A DNA stretch of 64,000 nucleotides from DASRIA01 sp963724065 (GTDB taxonomy: Bacteria > Actinomycetota > Thermoleophilia > Solirubrobacterales > JBBDJG01): the NCBI GenBank assembly GCA_963724065.1, contig CAVRTB010000006.1, forward strand, positions 372,001 to 436,000, given 5' to 3'. Positions 25,553-34,409 of this stretch are shown one piece after another. The number at the start of each line of letters is the position of its first letter. Within the stretch, counting starts at the first letter, position 1. The notes beneath the pieces are model-generated. The model was not told the origin of the DNA, made no database searches, and saw only the letters and a program-made list of their open reading frames with translations. Made by a program: the position numbers and the translations under genes.

Positions 25553-26506
25553 GTGGATCGCGAAACGGACTTCTCGATCATTCGCGCGGTTGCGGTGCTG
25601 GCGATCGCCGCGGCGGCGTGCTTGCTGCCCGCTACGGCGCACGCCGCGACGAGCGCGTCGTTCGACGACCCGATCGGCGACTCGACCTACTACGCGCCCG
25701 ATCTCGGCGCGACGACGCTCACGGTCGGCGACGACGATAGCTTCAGCGTGGACACCCGCATCGTCCCGCGGCCGCCCGCCAACTGGGGCGGCTGCGCATA
25801 CACAGTCGGGTTCTTCCCCTACCAGACCTGTGTGCCCGCGGACATGAACGTCACGTGGTATCTCGACTTCCTGCGTAGCACCGGGAGCGTCTCCGAAGAC
25901 GGCGCCGACGCGAAGGTGACCGTGATCCCGAGGAGCGGCCAGACCTTCTGGGAGAGCGCACGGTGGGACACGGCGAACGGCAAGTTCTCGGCCGGTGCGA
26001 AGCCCGCCGCCGGAGAGGACGCGGGCGGCGCCCACTGGACGCTGAGGCTTGCCGACCTCCGGATCCCGCGGCCCGCAACCGTGCGCGTGAGGGTCGTCTC
26101 GCTCTACAAGAGCTACAACGGAGTCGGCACGCTTCTCAATTACTCCGACACGGCCGGGCCCGGCTCGGTCGCGGTCGGCGGTCCCGCGGCGCTGGGGGCG
26201 GACAAGACCTGCGCGCGGGCGACGAGCCGGGTGAACGCCCTTCAGCGCAGGATCCGCTCGGCCAAGCGACGGGCCGCGCACGGCAGCCGCGCGGCGAAGC
26301 GGCGCCTGGCACGGTTGCGCGCGCAGCGCCGCCGCGCGCTCAAGCGGATGAAGCGCACCTGCGGAGCGCCGGTGAGCGGCGCCGCCCCCACCAGCGCGCC
26401 GCCGGGCTGCCGGCTCGTGACAAAGACCGTTCTCAAGCAGGAGGGCACCGGCATCTACGCCAAGTGGGTGCTGAAGCCCGAGGTCGTCGTCGAGTGCAAC
26501 AAGTAG
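25553..26506 (+). CDS. Secreted protein of unknown function with basic tail
   Basis: Predicted 317-aa exported protein with a signal peptide ending near TAHAA. Residues 35-205 form a beta-rich domain with repeated SFDDPIGDSTYYAPDL-type segments of the kind seen in secreted actinobacterial proteins. Residues 220-275 are strongly basic and helical (RRIRSAKRRAAHGSRAAKRR), which may bind acidic wall polymers. No family is recognised. The GTG start at 25553 is used. The next gene encodes a secreted beta-helix protein with a similar basic tail, so the two may act together at the cell surface. Confidence 0.6.
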   Translation: MDRETDFSIIRAVAVLAIAAAACLLPATAHAATSASFDDPIGDSTYYAPDLGATTLTVGDDDSFSVDTRIVPRPPANWGGCAYTVGFFPYQTCVPADMNVTWYLDFLRSTGSVSEDGADAKVTVIPRSGQTFWESARWDTANGKFSAGAKPAAGEDAGGAHWTLRLADLRIPRPATVRVRVVSLYKSYNGVGTLLNYSDTAGPGSVAVGGPAALGADKTCARATSRVNALQRRIRSAKRRAAHGSRAAKRRLARLRAQRRRALKRMKRTCGAPVSGAAPTSAPPGCRLVTKTVLKQEGTGIYAKWVLKPEVVVECNK

Positions 26507-26557
26507 CGGCCTGACGGATCGGCACCGGCGGTCTGAGAGCGGGTACGGTTGGCTCGT

Positions 26558-27916
26558 ATGGGCCGATCTGTCGGCATGGCCGCGGTATGCGTGCTCGCGC
26601 TGTTGCCCGCGAGCGCAGCGGCGGGCGTCCGCCACGCTTCGCCGACGGGCGCGGACGTCGAGTGCTCTCAGGCCAATCCGTGCCGGCTCGAGACCGCCGT
26701 GAGCGGCGCGGCGGAGAACGACGAGGTCGTGGTCGGCCCCGGTACCCATGCGCTGGGCGCGACGCTTGCTCCCACGGTTGCGCTGACGATTCACGGGTCC
26801 GCCGGTCAGGCCCGCCCGCGCATCGTCGCGCCGCTCGGCGGCGGAGCGCTCGAGAGCTTCGCCACCGTGAGGATCAGCGACCTGACGTTGGAGTCCTCCG
26901 ATCCCGGCATCACGACGGTAGCCCTGTTCGGCGACGCTTCGTCGGCCGAGCGCGTCGAAGTCATCGCGACGGCCACCGGTGCCCCTGTGACGGCGCTGCG
27001 GCCGGGCGACGGCTTCGTCTTGAAGGACAGCCTGCTGCGCGCGTCCGGCGGCGCGAACACCGACGCGCTCTTCTACCAGGCGACCAGCACCAGCGTGGTG
27101 ACCGTGAGAAACGTGACCGTCGTCGCCACCGGGACGAACAGCAACGGACTCAGCATTTTCGCGACCGCGGAGGCGGCGGGTGCCCGGATCGACGCGACGA
27201 ACGTGATCGCCGTTGCCGCCGTCGACGTCTCGGCGACCGCCGACCCCGCGGCGACTTCGGCGATCAACCTCTTCACATCGCACTTCAACACCGGCGAGGG
27301 CATCATCGGCGGCAGCGGCAACCAGCCCGCATTGCCGCTGTTCGTCAACGCGTCGGCCGGCGACTACCACGCTGCCGCGGGGTCGCCGATGGTCGACCGC
27401 GGCCTCTCCGACCCCGAGAACGGGCCGCTCGACCTCGACGGCAACGCGCGCGTCGCGGGGAGCACGACGGACATCGGTGCGTACGAGCTCGCGCCCGCGG
27501 CCGCGGGGGCGTCGACGGGCGCGCCCGTCGGGGACAAGAGCGCGGCCGGCACCGTGATCGGCGCGCTCAGGCTCAGCCGCAGCGGTGTAGTCCGCACGAC
27601 CCTGGCATGTCCCGCCGGCGAGTCACGCTGCGCGTGGTCCTATCGGCTGAGATCGAGGAAGCGCGTGCGCACGCGCGGCAAGCGCAGGGTGATCGCTTTC
27701 GGCGCCGGCAAGGCGACGGCGGCGGGGGGCAAGCGCGTCACCGTCCGCATCCGGATGTCCGAGCGCAACTTCCGCCTGATCAAGCGCAAGCGCCGCCTGA
27801 CGGTGAAGCTCACCGTGCGGATGACCGACGCCGCGGCGAATATCGCGACGAGCAAGCGCGCCGCGACGCTCGAGGCGCCGAAGCGGGCGACGCGCACGCG
27901 GCGCGCCGCCCTGTAA
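26558..27916 (+). CDS. Secreted parallel beta-helix protein (choice-of-anchor Q type)
   Basis: Predicted 452-aa exported protein with a signal peptide ending near ASAAAG. Residues 25-310 look like a right-handed beta-helix (CSQANPCRLETAVSGAAENDEVVVGPGTH, then repeated VTVRNVTVV turns). The end, AAGSPMVDRGLSDPENGPLDLDGNARVAG, followed by TDIGAYE, is the choice-of-anchor Q signature. The C-terminus is basic and Lys/Arg-rich. A surface polysaccharide-binding or structural role is likely but unproven. ATG 26558 is preferred to an in-frame TTG at 26549. Confidence 0.7.
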   Translation: MGRSVGMAAVCVLALLPASAAAGVRHASPTGADVECSQANPCRLETAVSGAAENDEVVVGPGTHALGATLAPTVALTIHGSAGQARPRIVAPLGGGALESFATVRISDLTLESSDPGITTVALFGDASSAERVEVIATATGAPVTALRPGDGFVLKDSLLRASGGANTDALFYQATSTSVVTVRNVTVVATGTNSNGLSIFATAEAAGARIDATNVIAVAAVDVSATADPAATSAINLFTSHFNTGEGIIGGSGNQPALPLFVNASAGDYHAAAGSPMVDRGLSDPENGPLDLDGNARVAGSTTDIGAYELAPAAAGASTGAPVGDKSAAGTVIGALRLSRSGVVRTTLACPAGESRCAWSYRLRSRKRVRTRGKRRVIAFGAGKATAAGGKRVTVRIRMSERNFRLIKRKRRLTVKLTVRMTDAAANIATSKRAATLEAPKRATRTRRAAL

Positions 27917-27930
27917 GCCTTGACGAGCCT

Positions 27931-28758
27931 TCAGCCGCCGAGGATCGCGCCGGCGATGTCGGCCTCGAACGGCTCGGTCCCCGGGGCGAGCTGCACGCCC
28001 GACAGCGAGCTGTCGGCGCGCATGTAGGCAAGCTCCTTGACCAGGTCGCCGACCCCGTTCGATCCCGCCGTCGGCAGGATCTGGAGCGTGCTGAGGGTCC
28101 CGAAGGCCTGCCCGGAGCTGTTCATGAAGCCGCTCCCCGAGTCACCCGGGACTCCCGGGGTGACCGTGTAGACGGTACGGCTCCACCCGCTGCCCTCGGT
28201 CGCCACGACGGTCCCCTGTTTCGGGCTGAGCTGCGTGACCCCGCCGCGCAGCGACGAGTTCCCGTAGGAGTAGACCGACGATCCGTCAGCGGCGCCGCCG
28301 AGCCCGGTCGGGCCGCCGAAGCCGGGCACCGATGGGTTCACCTTGTCGGCGTCGGCTGGATCGATCCTGACGAGCGCGAAGTCGTTGTACTCGCACGTAT
28401 CGGGATCGGTCTCGCCACGGGCCTGCATCGAGAGCCAGGAGTTGTAGATCATCGTCCCGGGTCGGCTCGCGCCGTCAATTTCGACCGGGGTGCCGACCGG
28501 CAGCGACCCGCTGTCGCAGCCGTTGGTCTCGGTCGCGCCGCCGGTACCCGAGCAGTGGGCTGCCTGGCCGATGTAGACGTCGGACGCCTGGCCGAAAATG
28601 AAGTTGGACGTGCACTGTGCGCCGTCCGTGAACGTCATGACGCCGGGATGCACGGTGGCCTGGCCGGCGGGAGCCCAGGCCGATGCGCCGGCCGGGGCGA
28701 GCGCCATGATCATGAGCGTGATCGAGACGGCACCGGCCGTCGACATGAGTCGTCTCAT
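27931..28758 (-). CDS. Secreted trypsin-like serine protease
   Basis: Predicted 275-aa exported protease of the chymotrypsin fold. A signal peptide ends near AGASA. The catalytic triad is visible: H68 (GQAAHC), D126 (YNDFALVRID) and S207 (PGDSGSGF). Cysteines at 69, 81 and 122 could form disulfides. ATG 28758 has a GGAAGGAG ribosome binding site, which favours it over the upstream in-frame ATG at 28818. It is convergent with the beta-helix gene. Confidence 0.85.
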   Translation of the reverse strand: MRRLMSTAGAVSITLMIMALAPAGASAWAPAGQATVHPGVMTFTDGAQCTSNFIFGQASDVYIGQAAHCSGTGGATETNGCDSGSLPVGTPVEIDGASRPGTMIYNSWLSMQARGETDPDTCEYNDFALVRIDPADADKVNPSVPGFGGPTGLGGAADGSSVYSYGNSSLRGGVTQLSPKQGTVVATEGSGWSRTVYTVTPGVPGDSGSGFMNSSGQAFGTLSTLQILPTAGSNGVGDLVKELAYMRADSSLSGVQLAPGTEPFEADIAGAILGG

Positions 28759-28883
28759 GGATCTCCTTCCTGCGGACGCCGCCTTCCCCTGCGGCTGATC
28801 CGGGTGACAGCAGAGCAACAGAGGTTGTTCCCGGGATGGCAGGGTCTAATCATGCGGCCCGCGACGGCGCATGGCCGTCGTCC

Positions 28884-29933
28884 CTAGCGGGCGAGCACGA
28901 CCGCGGACTCGCGCGCGTCCGTACCCATGCGCTTGGCCGCGTAGAGAGCCCTGTCCGCGGCGCGCGTGAGATCGTCGAGCGTGCGACCGTCACGGTCGAA
29001 GACAGCGATGCCGAAGCTGAGGGTCAGCGGGGCGCCCGCCGCACGCATCCGCCGGCTGATCGCTGCCGTGAGGCGAGGTGCGACGTCTTTCGCGTTCTCC
29101 GCACCGAGCTCCGGCAGCAGCACGGCGAACTCGTCGCCGCCCACGCGCGCGGGGATGTCATCGCCGCGGAGCTCCGCCGGCAATACCCGCCCCAGCGTGG
29201 CCAGGGCCGCGTCACCGGCGAGGTGGCCGTCGCGGTCGTTCAACTGCTTGAACTCGTCGATGTCGGCGAGCAGCAGGGCGAAGGGTAGATGCGTGCGGTC
29301 GGCGCGGGCGACCGCACGCTCGAAGTGCTCTTCGAAAGCGCGCCGGTTCGGAAGTCCCGTGAGGGGGTCGGTGCGGGCCGCGAGCTTCAACTCGGCGACG
29401 AGGCGCCCGACGCGCTCGCTCAGGACGCGCACGACGAGCGCCGAGCCGACGACGAGTCCCACCGTGCTGAGCCAGCGGCTCATGCCGATCGACCCGGGAT
29501 CGATTGCGATCAGAGTGACGGCGTACGCCGCAGCGATCAGGGCCACGTGCACCGCGGTGATGACGCGCCCGAGAAAATAGGAGGTGTACAGCACGACCCA
29601 CAGGTAGTACATCTCGTCGCCGCCGGCCTGGCCGCCGTTGCGCTCGCCGTTGAAGAGCAGGGCGAGTGACACGAGTACGGTTCCGGCGGCCGGGACGGCC
29701 ACGTAGACCCAGGCCGGCAGTCGCCCGCCGCCGAGCGCGAGCGCGGCGCCGATCAGGCCCGCGGCGGCGGCGACCGCGGCGAGGCCGGGCGCGTCCACCT
29801 CGGCTTGATGCGGCAGCAGGAGGCCGAGCGCCGTGACCGTGGCGGCGCCGCCGAACAGCAGCGCGCCGAAGCGCGCCATCTGGTGCCGGCGTGCGTCCTC
29901 GCCTCCGTGCGTGGACGTTCGTTGCATTTGCAT
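28884..29933 (-). CDS. Membrane-bound diguanylate cyclase (GGDEF)
   Basis: Predicted 349-aa protein with five or six membrane helices in the first 190 residues and a GGDEF domain in the second half. The active site G265-G-D-E-F269 (VGGDEFAVLL) is intact, preceded by DPLTGLPNRRAFEEHFERAV, so it should make cyclic di-GMP from two GTP. No RxxD inhibitory site is seen just upstream of the motif. The first of two nearby ATG codons (29933, 29927) is used. The membrane part probably senses a signal, identity unknown. Confidence 0.85.
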   Translation of the reverse strand: MQMQRTSTHGGEDARRHQMARFGALLFGGAATVTALGLLLPHQAEVDAPGLAAVAAAAGLIGAALALGGGRLPAWVYVAVPAAGTVLVSLALLFNGERNGGQAGGDEMYYLWVVLYTSYFLGRVITAVHVALIAAAYAVTLIAIDPGSIGMSRWLSTVGLVVGSALVVRVLSERVGRLVAELKLAARTDPLTGLPNRRAFEEHFERAVARADRTHLPFALLLADIDEFKQLNDRDGHLAGDAALATLGRVLPAELRGDDIPARVGGDEFAVLLPELGAENAKDVAPRLTAAISRRMRAAGAPLTLSFGIAVFDRDGRTLDDLTRAADRALYAAKRMGTDARESAVVLAR

Positions 29934-29970
29934 CGTTATCGGCCGGGACTCACCCCGAGTTGAGCCGATT

Positions 29971-29989
29971 GCCGGCCTGTGCGGCCGGC
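29971..29989. terminator. GC-rich hairpin downstream of the carboxylesterase gene
   Basis: GCCGGCC pairs with GGCCGGC around a 5-base loop, in the 66-bp gap between the carboxylesterase stop (30000) and the GGDEF gene start (29933), both on the minus strand. It is a candidate terminator of the esterase transcript. There is no T tract. Confidence 0.5.
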
Positions 29990-29999
29990 CGTGACAGCG

Positions 30000-31613
30000 C
30001 TACGTGCCCGTGTGGGAGTCCCAGAAGCCGCACTTGTGGTCGGCGGCGAACCCGGTCTCCACCTGCGGGGTCGGCGGCACGAACGACATCGCGGTGTCGT
30101 TCGCGGTCGTGTGGTTCGGCCACTCGGGCACGCCCACGCGGTTCGGATCGCCCGCCCGCGCAAACCGGCCCCAGTAGGTCACCATCGTCCCGGCCAATGC
30201 CTCCTGGCCGGCGTCGAACGGAGCGTGACCGCCTCTCAGGGGCGAGTCGAACAGGTAGAGCACGTCCGCTGCGTGGTAGCTGCCGAACGGGTAGCTCGAC
30301 GGCGGCACGAAGATCTGCGGCGCGTTCGGGTCGTTCAGCTCGTACTGCCAGGTCGGCACGTACTCCGAGAGGTCACCCGCCACCCGGCGCGCCGGGCACG
30401 CGAAGATCGCGTCGGTCCCGATCGCGCTGATCGCGAGCAGCGTGCTGGGGTAGTCGCTCAGCGGGTATTGGGCGGCGATCTCCGGCCCGGTCGCGTCCAG
30501 GCCCAGCGTCGACGCGAGCACGCCGACCACGATCGGGTAGAACGCGGGCGGGATCCCGCTGCCGAGCAGCGGCTCGACGAACAGCGCGGTGAAGATCGTG
30601 AACTCGTCGTGGGTCGACCCCTCGATCACCGGCACGCGGTTGAACTCGCCGCTCTCGAACGCCGAATCGATCGATTGGGGGAGGACGTCGCCGTCGACGT
30701 TGGGGACGATCGCACCGGCGATCTCGGGCTGCGCTGCCAGCAGCGTCGAGGCCGGGAGCGCCCGCAGGCAGGCCGCGGTCTGATCGGATCCGCACCCGGT
30801 GTTGACCGCGGTGCTCTCGCCGGCGGCCTCCGCCTCGGCGAGCGACGGGAGGGCCGTGGTGTACGCGCCGCTCTGTGAGATCGCGCGGTCGAACAGCCCG
30901 GCCGACTTCGGTGAGGCGAGGTGCGAGTGGACGCTGAGACCGCCGGCCGACTGGCCGAAGATCGTCACGTTGTCCGCGTCGCCGCCGAACTTCTTGATGT
31001 TGCGCTCGACCCAGCGCAGCGAGGCCTGCTGGTCCATCAGACCGTAATTGCCCGACGCACCGCTCGGCGACTCCGCGCTCAACGCCGGGTGCGACAGGAA
31101 GCCGAGGTACCCGAGGCGGTAGTTCACGGTCACGACGATCACGCCGCGCTGCAGGAGCCGCGTGGGGTCGTAGTCGTCGCTCTCGCCGACGGTCAGGCCG
31201 CCGCCGTGGAACCACACCATGACCGGCATGTCCTTGTGGGCGCGCCCACGCACGTTGGGGGCGAAGACGTTCAGGTAGAGGCAGTCCTCGCTGCTCGACT
31301 CGAAGCCGAATGGCGAGGCGCTCTGCGCGCAGTGGTCGCCGAACTGCGAGGCGTCGCGCGGGCCCTTCCAGCGGTTCGGAGACTGTGGCGCGCGCCAGCG
31401 CAGGCTGCCCACGGGAGCAGCCGCGTAGGGGATGCCGAGGTACTTCTTGACGGCGCCGTTCTCCACGCCACGGACCGGCCCCTTGTCCGTCGGGACGACG
31501 CCCGCGGCGGATGCGCCCGCCGCCATGACCGCGCCCAGCGCGGCAAAGGCCACGAGCAGGACGACCAGCAACTTCCGAAGCGAGCCGTGGCTCGCGGATG
31601 CACCCCTCTTCAT
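30000..31613 (-). CDS. Secreted type B carboxylesterase
   Basis: Predicted 537-aa exported esterase/lipase of the carboxylesterase type B family. A signal peptide ends near AGASAAG. Family marks are GIPYAAAPVGSLRW, SEDCLYLNVF, oxyanion-hole HGGGL and nucleophile elbow GQSAGG with S222. Acid and base candidates lie in VIEGSTHDEF and RGGHAPFD. Length matches the family. It hydrolyses ester bonds outside the cytoplasm; the substrate is unknown. ATG 31613 starts a basic n-region (MKRGASASHGSLRK) that fits a signal peptide. Confidence 0.88.
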   Translation of the reverse strand: MKRGASASHGSLRKLLVVLLVAFAALGAVMAAGASAAGVVPTDKGPVRGVENGAVKKYLGIPYAAAPVGSLRWRAPQSPNRWKGPRDASQFGDHCAQSASPFGFESSSEDCLYLNVFAPNVRGRAHKDMPVMVWFHGGGLTVGESDDYDPTRLLQRGVIVVTVNYRLGYLGFLSHPALSAESPSGASGNYGLMDQQASLRWVERNIKKFGGDADNVTIFGQSAGGLSVHSHLASPKSAGLFDRAISQSGAYTTALPSLAEAEAAGESTAVNTGCGSDQTAACLRALPASTLLAAQPEIAGAIVPNVDGDVLPQSIDSAFESGEFNRVPVIEGSTHDEFTIFTALFVEPLLGSGIPPAFYPIVVGVLASTLGLDATGPEIAAQYPLSDYPSTLLAISAIGTDAIFACPARRVAGDLSEYVPTWQYELNDPNAPQIFVPPSSYPFGSYHAADVLYLFDSPLRGGHAPFDAGQEALAGTMVTYWGRFARAGDPNRVGVPEWPNHTTANDTAMSFVPPTPQVETGFAADHKCGFWDSHTGT

Positions 31614-31731
31614 GCGCCCCCCAAAGTCTGTGACTCTCGCGCCTCTCGCGACTCTCCCGGCGTCCCGGCAACGGCGCCCGGACGTCGCCGAAAGCCTATC
31701 CGCAAACCGCGGGTTCAGGTGGGGGAGGTCG

Positions 31732-32226
31732 CTATCCGGGAGGCGCGGCCGCGTCGGCAGCCCGCGCGGCCTCGCACGAGGCGCCGATCATCTCGAGCAT
31801 CTGACGCACCTCGCAGGGGTTCGAGCCGAGCGCCGGCAGGAAGTCCTCCGCGATGCCGCGCGCGTACACCGGCCACATGCGCCCGAGCAGCTCGCCGCCG
31901 GCGTCGGTCAGCTGCACGTGGAAGGAGCGGCGATCGCTGGGGCATGCGACGCGGTCCACGAGCCCGTCGCTCTCGATCCGGTCGACCAGGCGGCTGATCC
32001 CGCTGTTCGAGAGCAGCACCCGCTCGGCGAGGTCGACCTGACGCAGCCTGCGATCCGGTGCGTCGCGAAGCGCGGCCAGGACGTCGTACCAGGGCAGCGG
32101 AGGGAGACCCTCTTGCTCGAGATCGCGGCCGATCCGGCGCAGCATCGCCGAATGGGCGCGCAGGAACTCGCGCCAGGCGGCGAGCTGGTCGCCGCGGATG
32201 TCGTGGACTGCCGGAGCCGATGCCAT
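31732..32226 (-). CDS. MarR-family transcriptional regulator
   Basis: Predicted 164-aa MarR regulator with a winged helix: RQVDLAERVLLSNSGISRLVDRIESDGLVDRVACPSDRRSFHVQLTDAG (residues about 65-113). It is divergent from a YceI-family gene, and the 95-bp gap holds three GTTG-N6-CAAC palindromes overlapping a good promoter, so it should repress the YceI and FMN-reductase unit and perhaps itself. MarR relatives near YceI often respond to redox or phenolic signals; the ligand is unknown. ATG 32226 is used; ATG 32235 is also possible. Confidence 0.9.
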   Translation of the reverse strand: MASAPAVHDIRGDQLAAWREFLRAHSAMLRRIGRDLEQEGLPPLPWYDVLAALRDAPDRRLRQVDLAERVLLSNSGISRLVDRIESDGLVDRVACPSDRRSFHVQLTDAGGELLGRMWPVYARGIAEDFLPALGSNPCEVRQMLEMIGASCEAARAADAAAPPG

Positions 32227-32248
32227 GACCCCCATTCTGGCACAAACC

Positions 32249-32306
32249 GTTGACAACGCAACTATCTCTGCTAATTTGTTGAAGCCGCAACTGTTGAAAC
32301 CGCAAC
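32249..32306 (+). promoter_or_regulatory. Promoter with three MarR-type palindromic operators
   Basis: -35 TTGACA (32250-32255) and -10 TAATTT (32272-32277) are 16 bp apart, ahead of the YceI gene. Three copies of GTTG-N6-CAAC lie at 32249-32262, 32278-32291 and 32293-32306. The first covers the -35; the other two, 15 bp apart, lie just after the -10. The layout suggests steric repression by the divergent MarR regulator. Confidence 0.8.
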
Positions 32307-32321
32307 CAAAGGAGCTTTCCG

Positions 32322-32876
32322 ATGAGCACCACGATCACCCAGACCATCGAGCAGCAGATCCCGGCCGGCACGTACACGGCCGACGCAAGCCACTCGAGCG
32401 CCGGCTTCGAGGTGGAGCACGCGGGCGTATCGACGTTCCGCGGCGGCTTCAAGCCGATCGACGCCCGGCTGATCGCCGGCCAGGACGGCCTCCAGCTCGA
32501 GGGCGGCGTGCGCGTCGACTCGATCAGCGTGGACGACGAGACCATCCGGCCTCATCTGCTCGCCCCGGACTTCTTCGACGTCGAGCGCAACCCGGAGGTG
32601 CGTTTCCGGTCGACTCGGATCAGCGGCTCCCCCGATGCCCTCGTCATGTCCGGCGAGCTGTCGATGGCCGGCTTCTCGCTCCCGGTCGAGGCGACGGGAC
32701 GGCTCCGCGGCCCGGTCGAGCTGCCGGGCGGCGGGCGGAAGGTGGCGCTCGCGCTCGAGGCGGTCGTGGACCGCACCGCGTACGGCATGAACTGGCAGAT
32801 GGAGCTGCCCGGCGGCACGCCCGCGCTGGCCAACGACGTCAAGCTCATCGTCGAGCTCGAGTTCAACGGCGCGTGA
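32322..32876 (+). CDS. YceI-family protein
   Basis: Predicted 184-aa lipocalin-like YceI protein, cytoplasmic as no signal peptide is seen. Family segments are present: GTYTADASHSSAGFEVEHAG, FRGGFKPIDARL, LLAPDFFDVERNPEVRFRST and the late DRTAYGMNWQ. YceI proteins bind polyisoprenoid or amide-type lipids and are induced by stress. It is the first gene after the triple MarR operator and has an AAGGAG ribosome binding site. An FMN reductase gene follows after 5 bases, so the two form an operon. Confidence 0.92.
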   Translation: MSTTITQTIEQQIPAGTYTADASHSSAGFEVEHAGVSTFRGGFKPIDARLIAGQDGLQLEGGVRVDSISVDDETIRPHLLAPDFFDVERNPEVRFRSTRISGSPDALVMSGELSMAGFSLPVEATGRLRGPVELPGGGRKVALALEAVVDRTAYGMNWQMELPGGTPALANDVKLIVELEFNGA

Positions 32877-32881
32877 CCGCT

Positions 32882-33451
32882 ATGCGCATCCTCGCCATCC
32901 CCGGCAGTCTCCGCCACGACTCCCACAACGCGCGCCTGCTCCGCCACATTGCGGAGCAGGCGCCCGCGGGCGTCGAGGTGGAGCTGTGGGAAAAGCTCAA
33001 GTCGATCCCGCCCTACGACGAGGACGACGACGTCGACCCCGCGCCGCCGGCCGTGGCCGAGCTGCGCGAAGCGATCGCCGGCGCCGACGGGCTCGTGATC
33101 GCGACGCCCGAGTACAACTCCTCGATACCGGGCGTGCTCAAGAACGCGGTCGACTGGGCCTCGCGCCCGCGTGTGTCGACGCCGCTCCAGAGTAAGCCCG
33201 TGGTCGTTGTGGGCGCCAGCACCAGCAGCTTCGGAGGCGTCTGGGCACAGGTCGAGCTGCGCAAGGTGCTCGCCGCCACAGGGGCGCGGGTGATCGACGG
33301 CGAGCTCGCCGTGCCGGAGGCGCACGAGGCCTTCGCTTCCGATGGGACGCTTGTTTCCGCCGACCTCGGCGGGCGCTCCGAGAAGGTGCTTGGGGCCCTC
33401 GTCGCCGAGATCCACGCGGGCCGCACGCTCACTGCCCCGCTCGCCGCCTGA
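32882..33451 (+). CDS. NADPH-dependent FMN reductase-like flavoprotein
   Basis: Predicted 189-aa flavodoxin-fold reductase. The FMN-binding loop GSLRHDSHNARLLRHIAE (residues 8-25), the PEYNSSIPGVLKNAVDW segment (near 75) and VVVVGASTSSFGG (near 105) are typical of the NADPH-dependent FMN/quinone/azo reductase family. It probably reduces quinones or electrophiles with NAD(P)H. ATG 32882 lies 5 bases after the YceI stop and is co-regulated by the MarR operator. Substrate specificity is not evident. Confidence 0.9.
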   Translation: MRILAIPGSLRHDSHNARLLRHIAEQAPAGVEVELWEKLKSIPPYDEDDDVDPAPPAVAELREAIAGADGLVIATPEYNSSIPGVLKNAVDWASRPRVSTPLQSKPVVVVGASTSSFGGVWAQVELRKVLAATGARVIDGELAVPEAHEAFASDGTLVSADLGGRSEKVLGALVAEIHAGRTLTAPLAA

Positions 33452-33455
33452 GCCT

Positions 33456-33800
33456 CTACTGCGCGTCGTACTGCGCGACGAGGCGCTTCGGTGCGCGGAT
33501 GCGCCAGGCGTCCTCGACCAGCTCCGCGAGGTCCTTACGGCTCACCTTGCCGAGCCTCACGAGCACGTACGGATACCCGTCGTAGTGCGGGGTCGTGAAG
33601 TACACGCGGGGTTTGCCGTGGAGAAGCGCCTCGCGGTCGGCGAGGTCGAGCACGCGCACGACGAGCGCGTCTGGGTCGGTCCGCATCCGGCACATGCTCT
33701 TGCCCTTCACGCGCAGCGCGGGCGTGCCGTACGAGATGCCGACCTCGACCTCCGGGAAGCGCGTCCCGATCGCGACGACATCGTCCCAGGTCACGGGCAC
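33456..33800 (-). CDS. MmcQ/YjbR-family protein
   Basis: Predicted 114-aa protein of the MmcQ/YjbR (DUF419-like) family. Characteristic stretches are FPEVEVGISYGTPALRVKGKSMCRM, then DREALLHGKPRVYFTTPHYDGYPYVLVRLGKV. The fold resembles small DNA-binding or kinase-like proteins, but the biochemical role is unknown. It ends 4 bases from the stop of the FMN reductase gene (convergent). Confidence 0.85.
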   Translation of the reverse strand: MPVTWDDVVAIGTRFPEVEVGISYGTPALRVKGKSMCRMRTDPDALVVRVLDLADREALLHGKPRVYFTTPHYDGYPYVLVRLGKVSRKDLAELVEDAWRIRAPKRLVAQYDAQ

Positions 33801-33834
33801 CGATGGAGCTTATCTTTCACGCCGCGGTCGCCGG

Positions 33835-34197
33835 TCAGACGTCCACGATCACGTCGAAGCCGCCGAAGATCATGCGCTTGGCGTCGAAGGGAGCTGCATC
33901 CGGCTTCATCATGTCGGCGAGGCGCGGGTCCTTCATCACCTTCGCGTTGACTCGGTCGCGGTGCGCACGCGACTTGTAAACGATCCACGCGAATATCACG
34001 GTCTCGCCGGGCTTCTGCTTGACGCTCTGCGGGAATGAGGTGAGCTTGCCCGGCTTCACGTCCTCGCCGACGCACTCGCGGTACTCGAGCGCGCCGTGCT
34101 CGCGCCAGACTTTGCCCGCCTTGCGCGCGATCTTGCGGTACGCGTCGACGTTGGCCTTGGGAAGCGGGATCACGAATCCATCGACGTACTGAGCCAT
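33835..34197 (-). CDS. DUF1428-family protein
   Basis: Predicted 120-aa protein matching the DUF1428 ferredoxin-like (dimeric alpha-beta barrel) family: MAQYVDGFVIPLPKANVDAY, GALEYRECVGEDV and MIFGGFDVIVD are typical. No enzyme activity is established for the family. It is a single gene in the same direction as the MmcQ gene. The 212 bp upstream (34198-34409) hold no gene that could be supported. Confidence 0.88.
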   Translation of the reverse strand: MAQYVDGFVIPLPKANVDAYRKIARKAGKVWREHGALEYRECVGEDVKPGKLTSFPQSVKQKPGETVIFAWIVYKSRAHRDRVNAKVMKDPRLADMMKPDAAPFDAKRMIFGGFDVIVDV

Positions 34198-34409
34198 CTG
34201 GGCCTCCTCGGGTTGCTTTCGGTTTCCGTATGTCCAAGACCGCGCGCCACCGCGAAAGTCATCGGTGCGGCGGGGCGGTCAAGCCGGTCGTCGCGTGCGG
34301 CGTCTGTGCCGGGCTGCGCTCCTGACGCGCTCGTACCGGCGGGGCACGCTTACGCCGGTCCGCACGCTGCGGAGAAGTTCAGGCGCACGCATGGAGCGGT
34401 AGCGTCCGG

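Noticed and set aside
34198..34409. Possible small gene between DUF1428 and MOSC genes
   Set aside because: Frames exist in several phases but none has a convincing start or composition.
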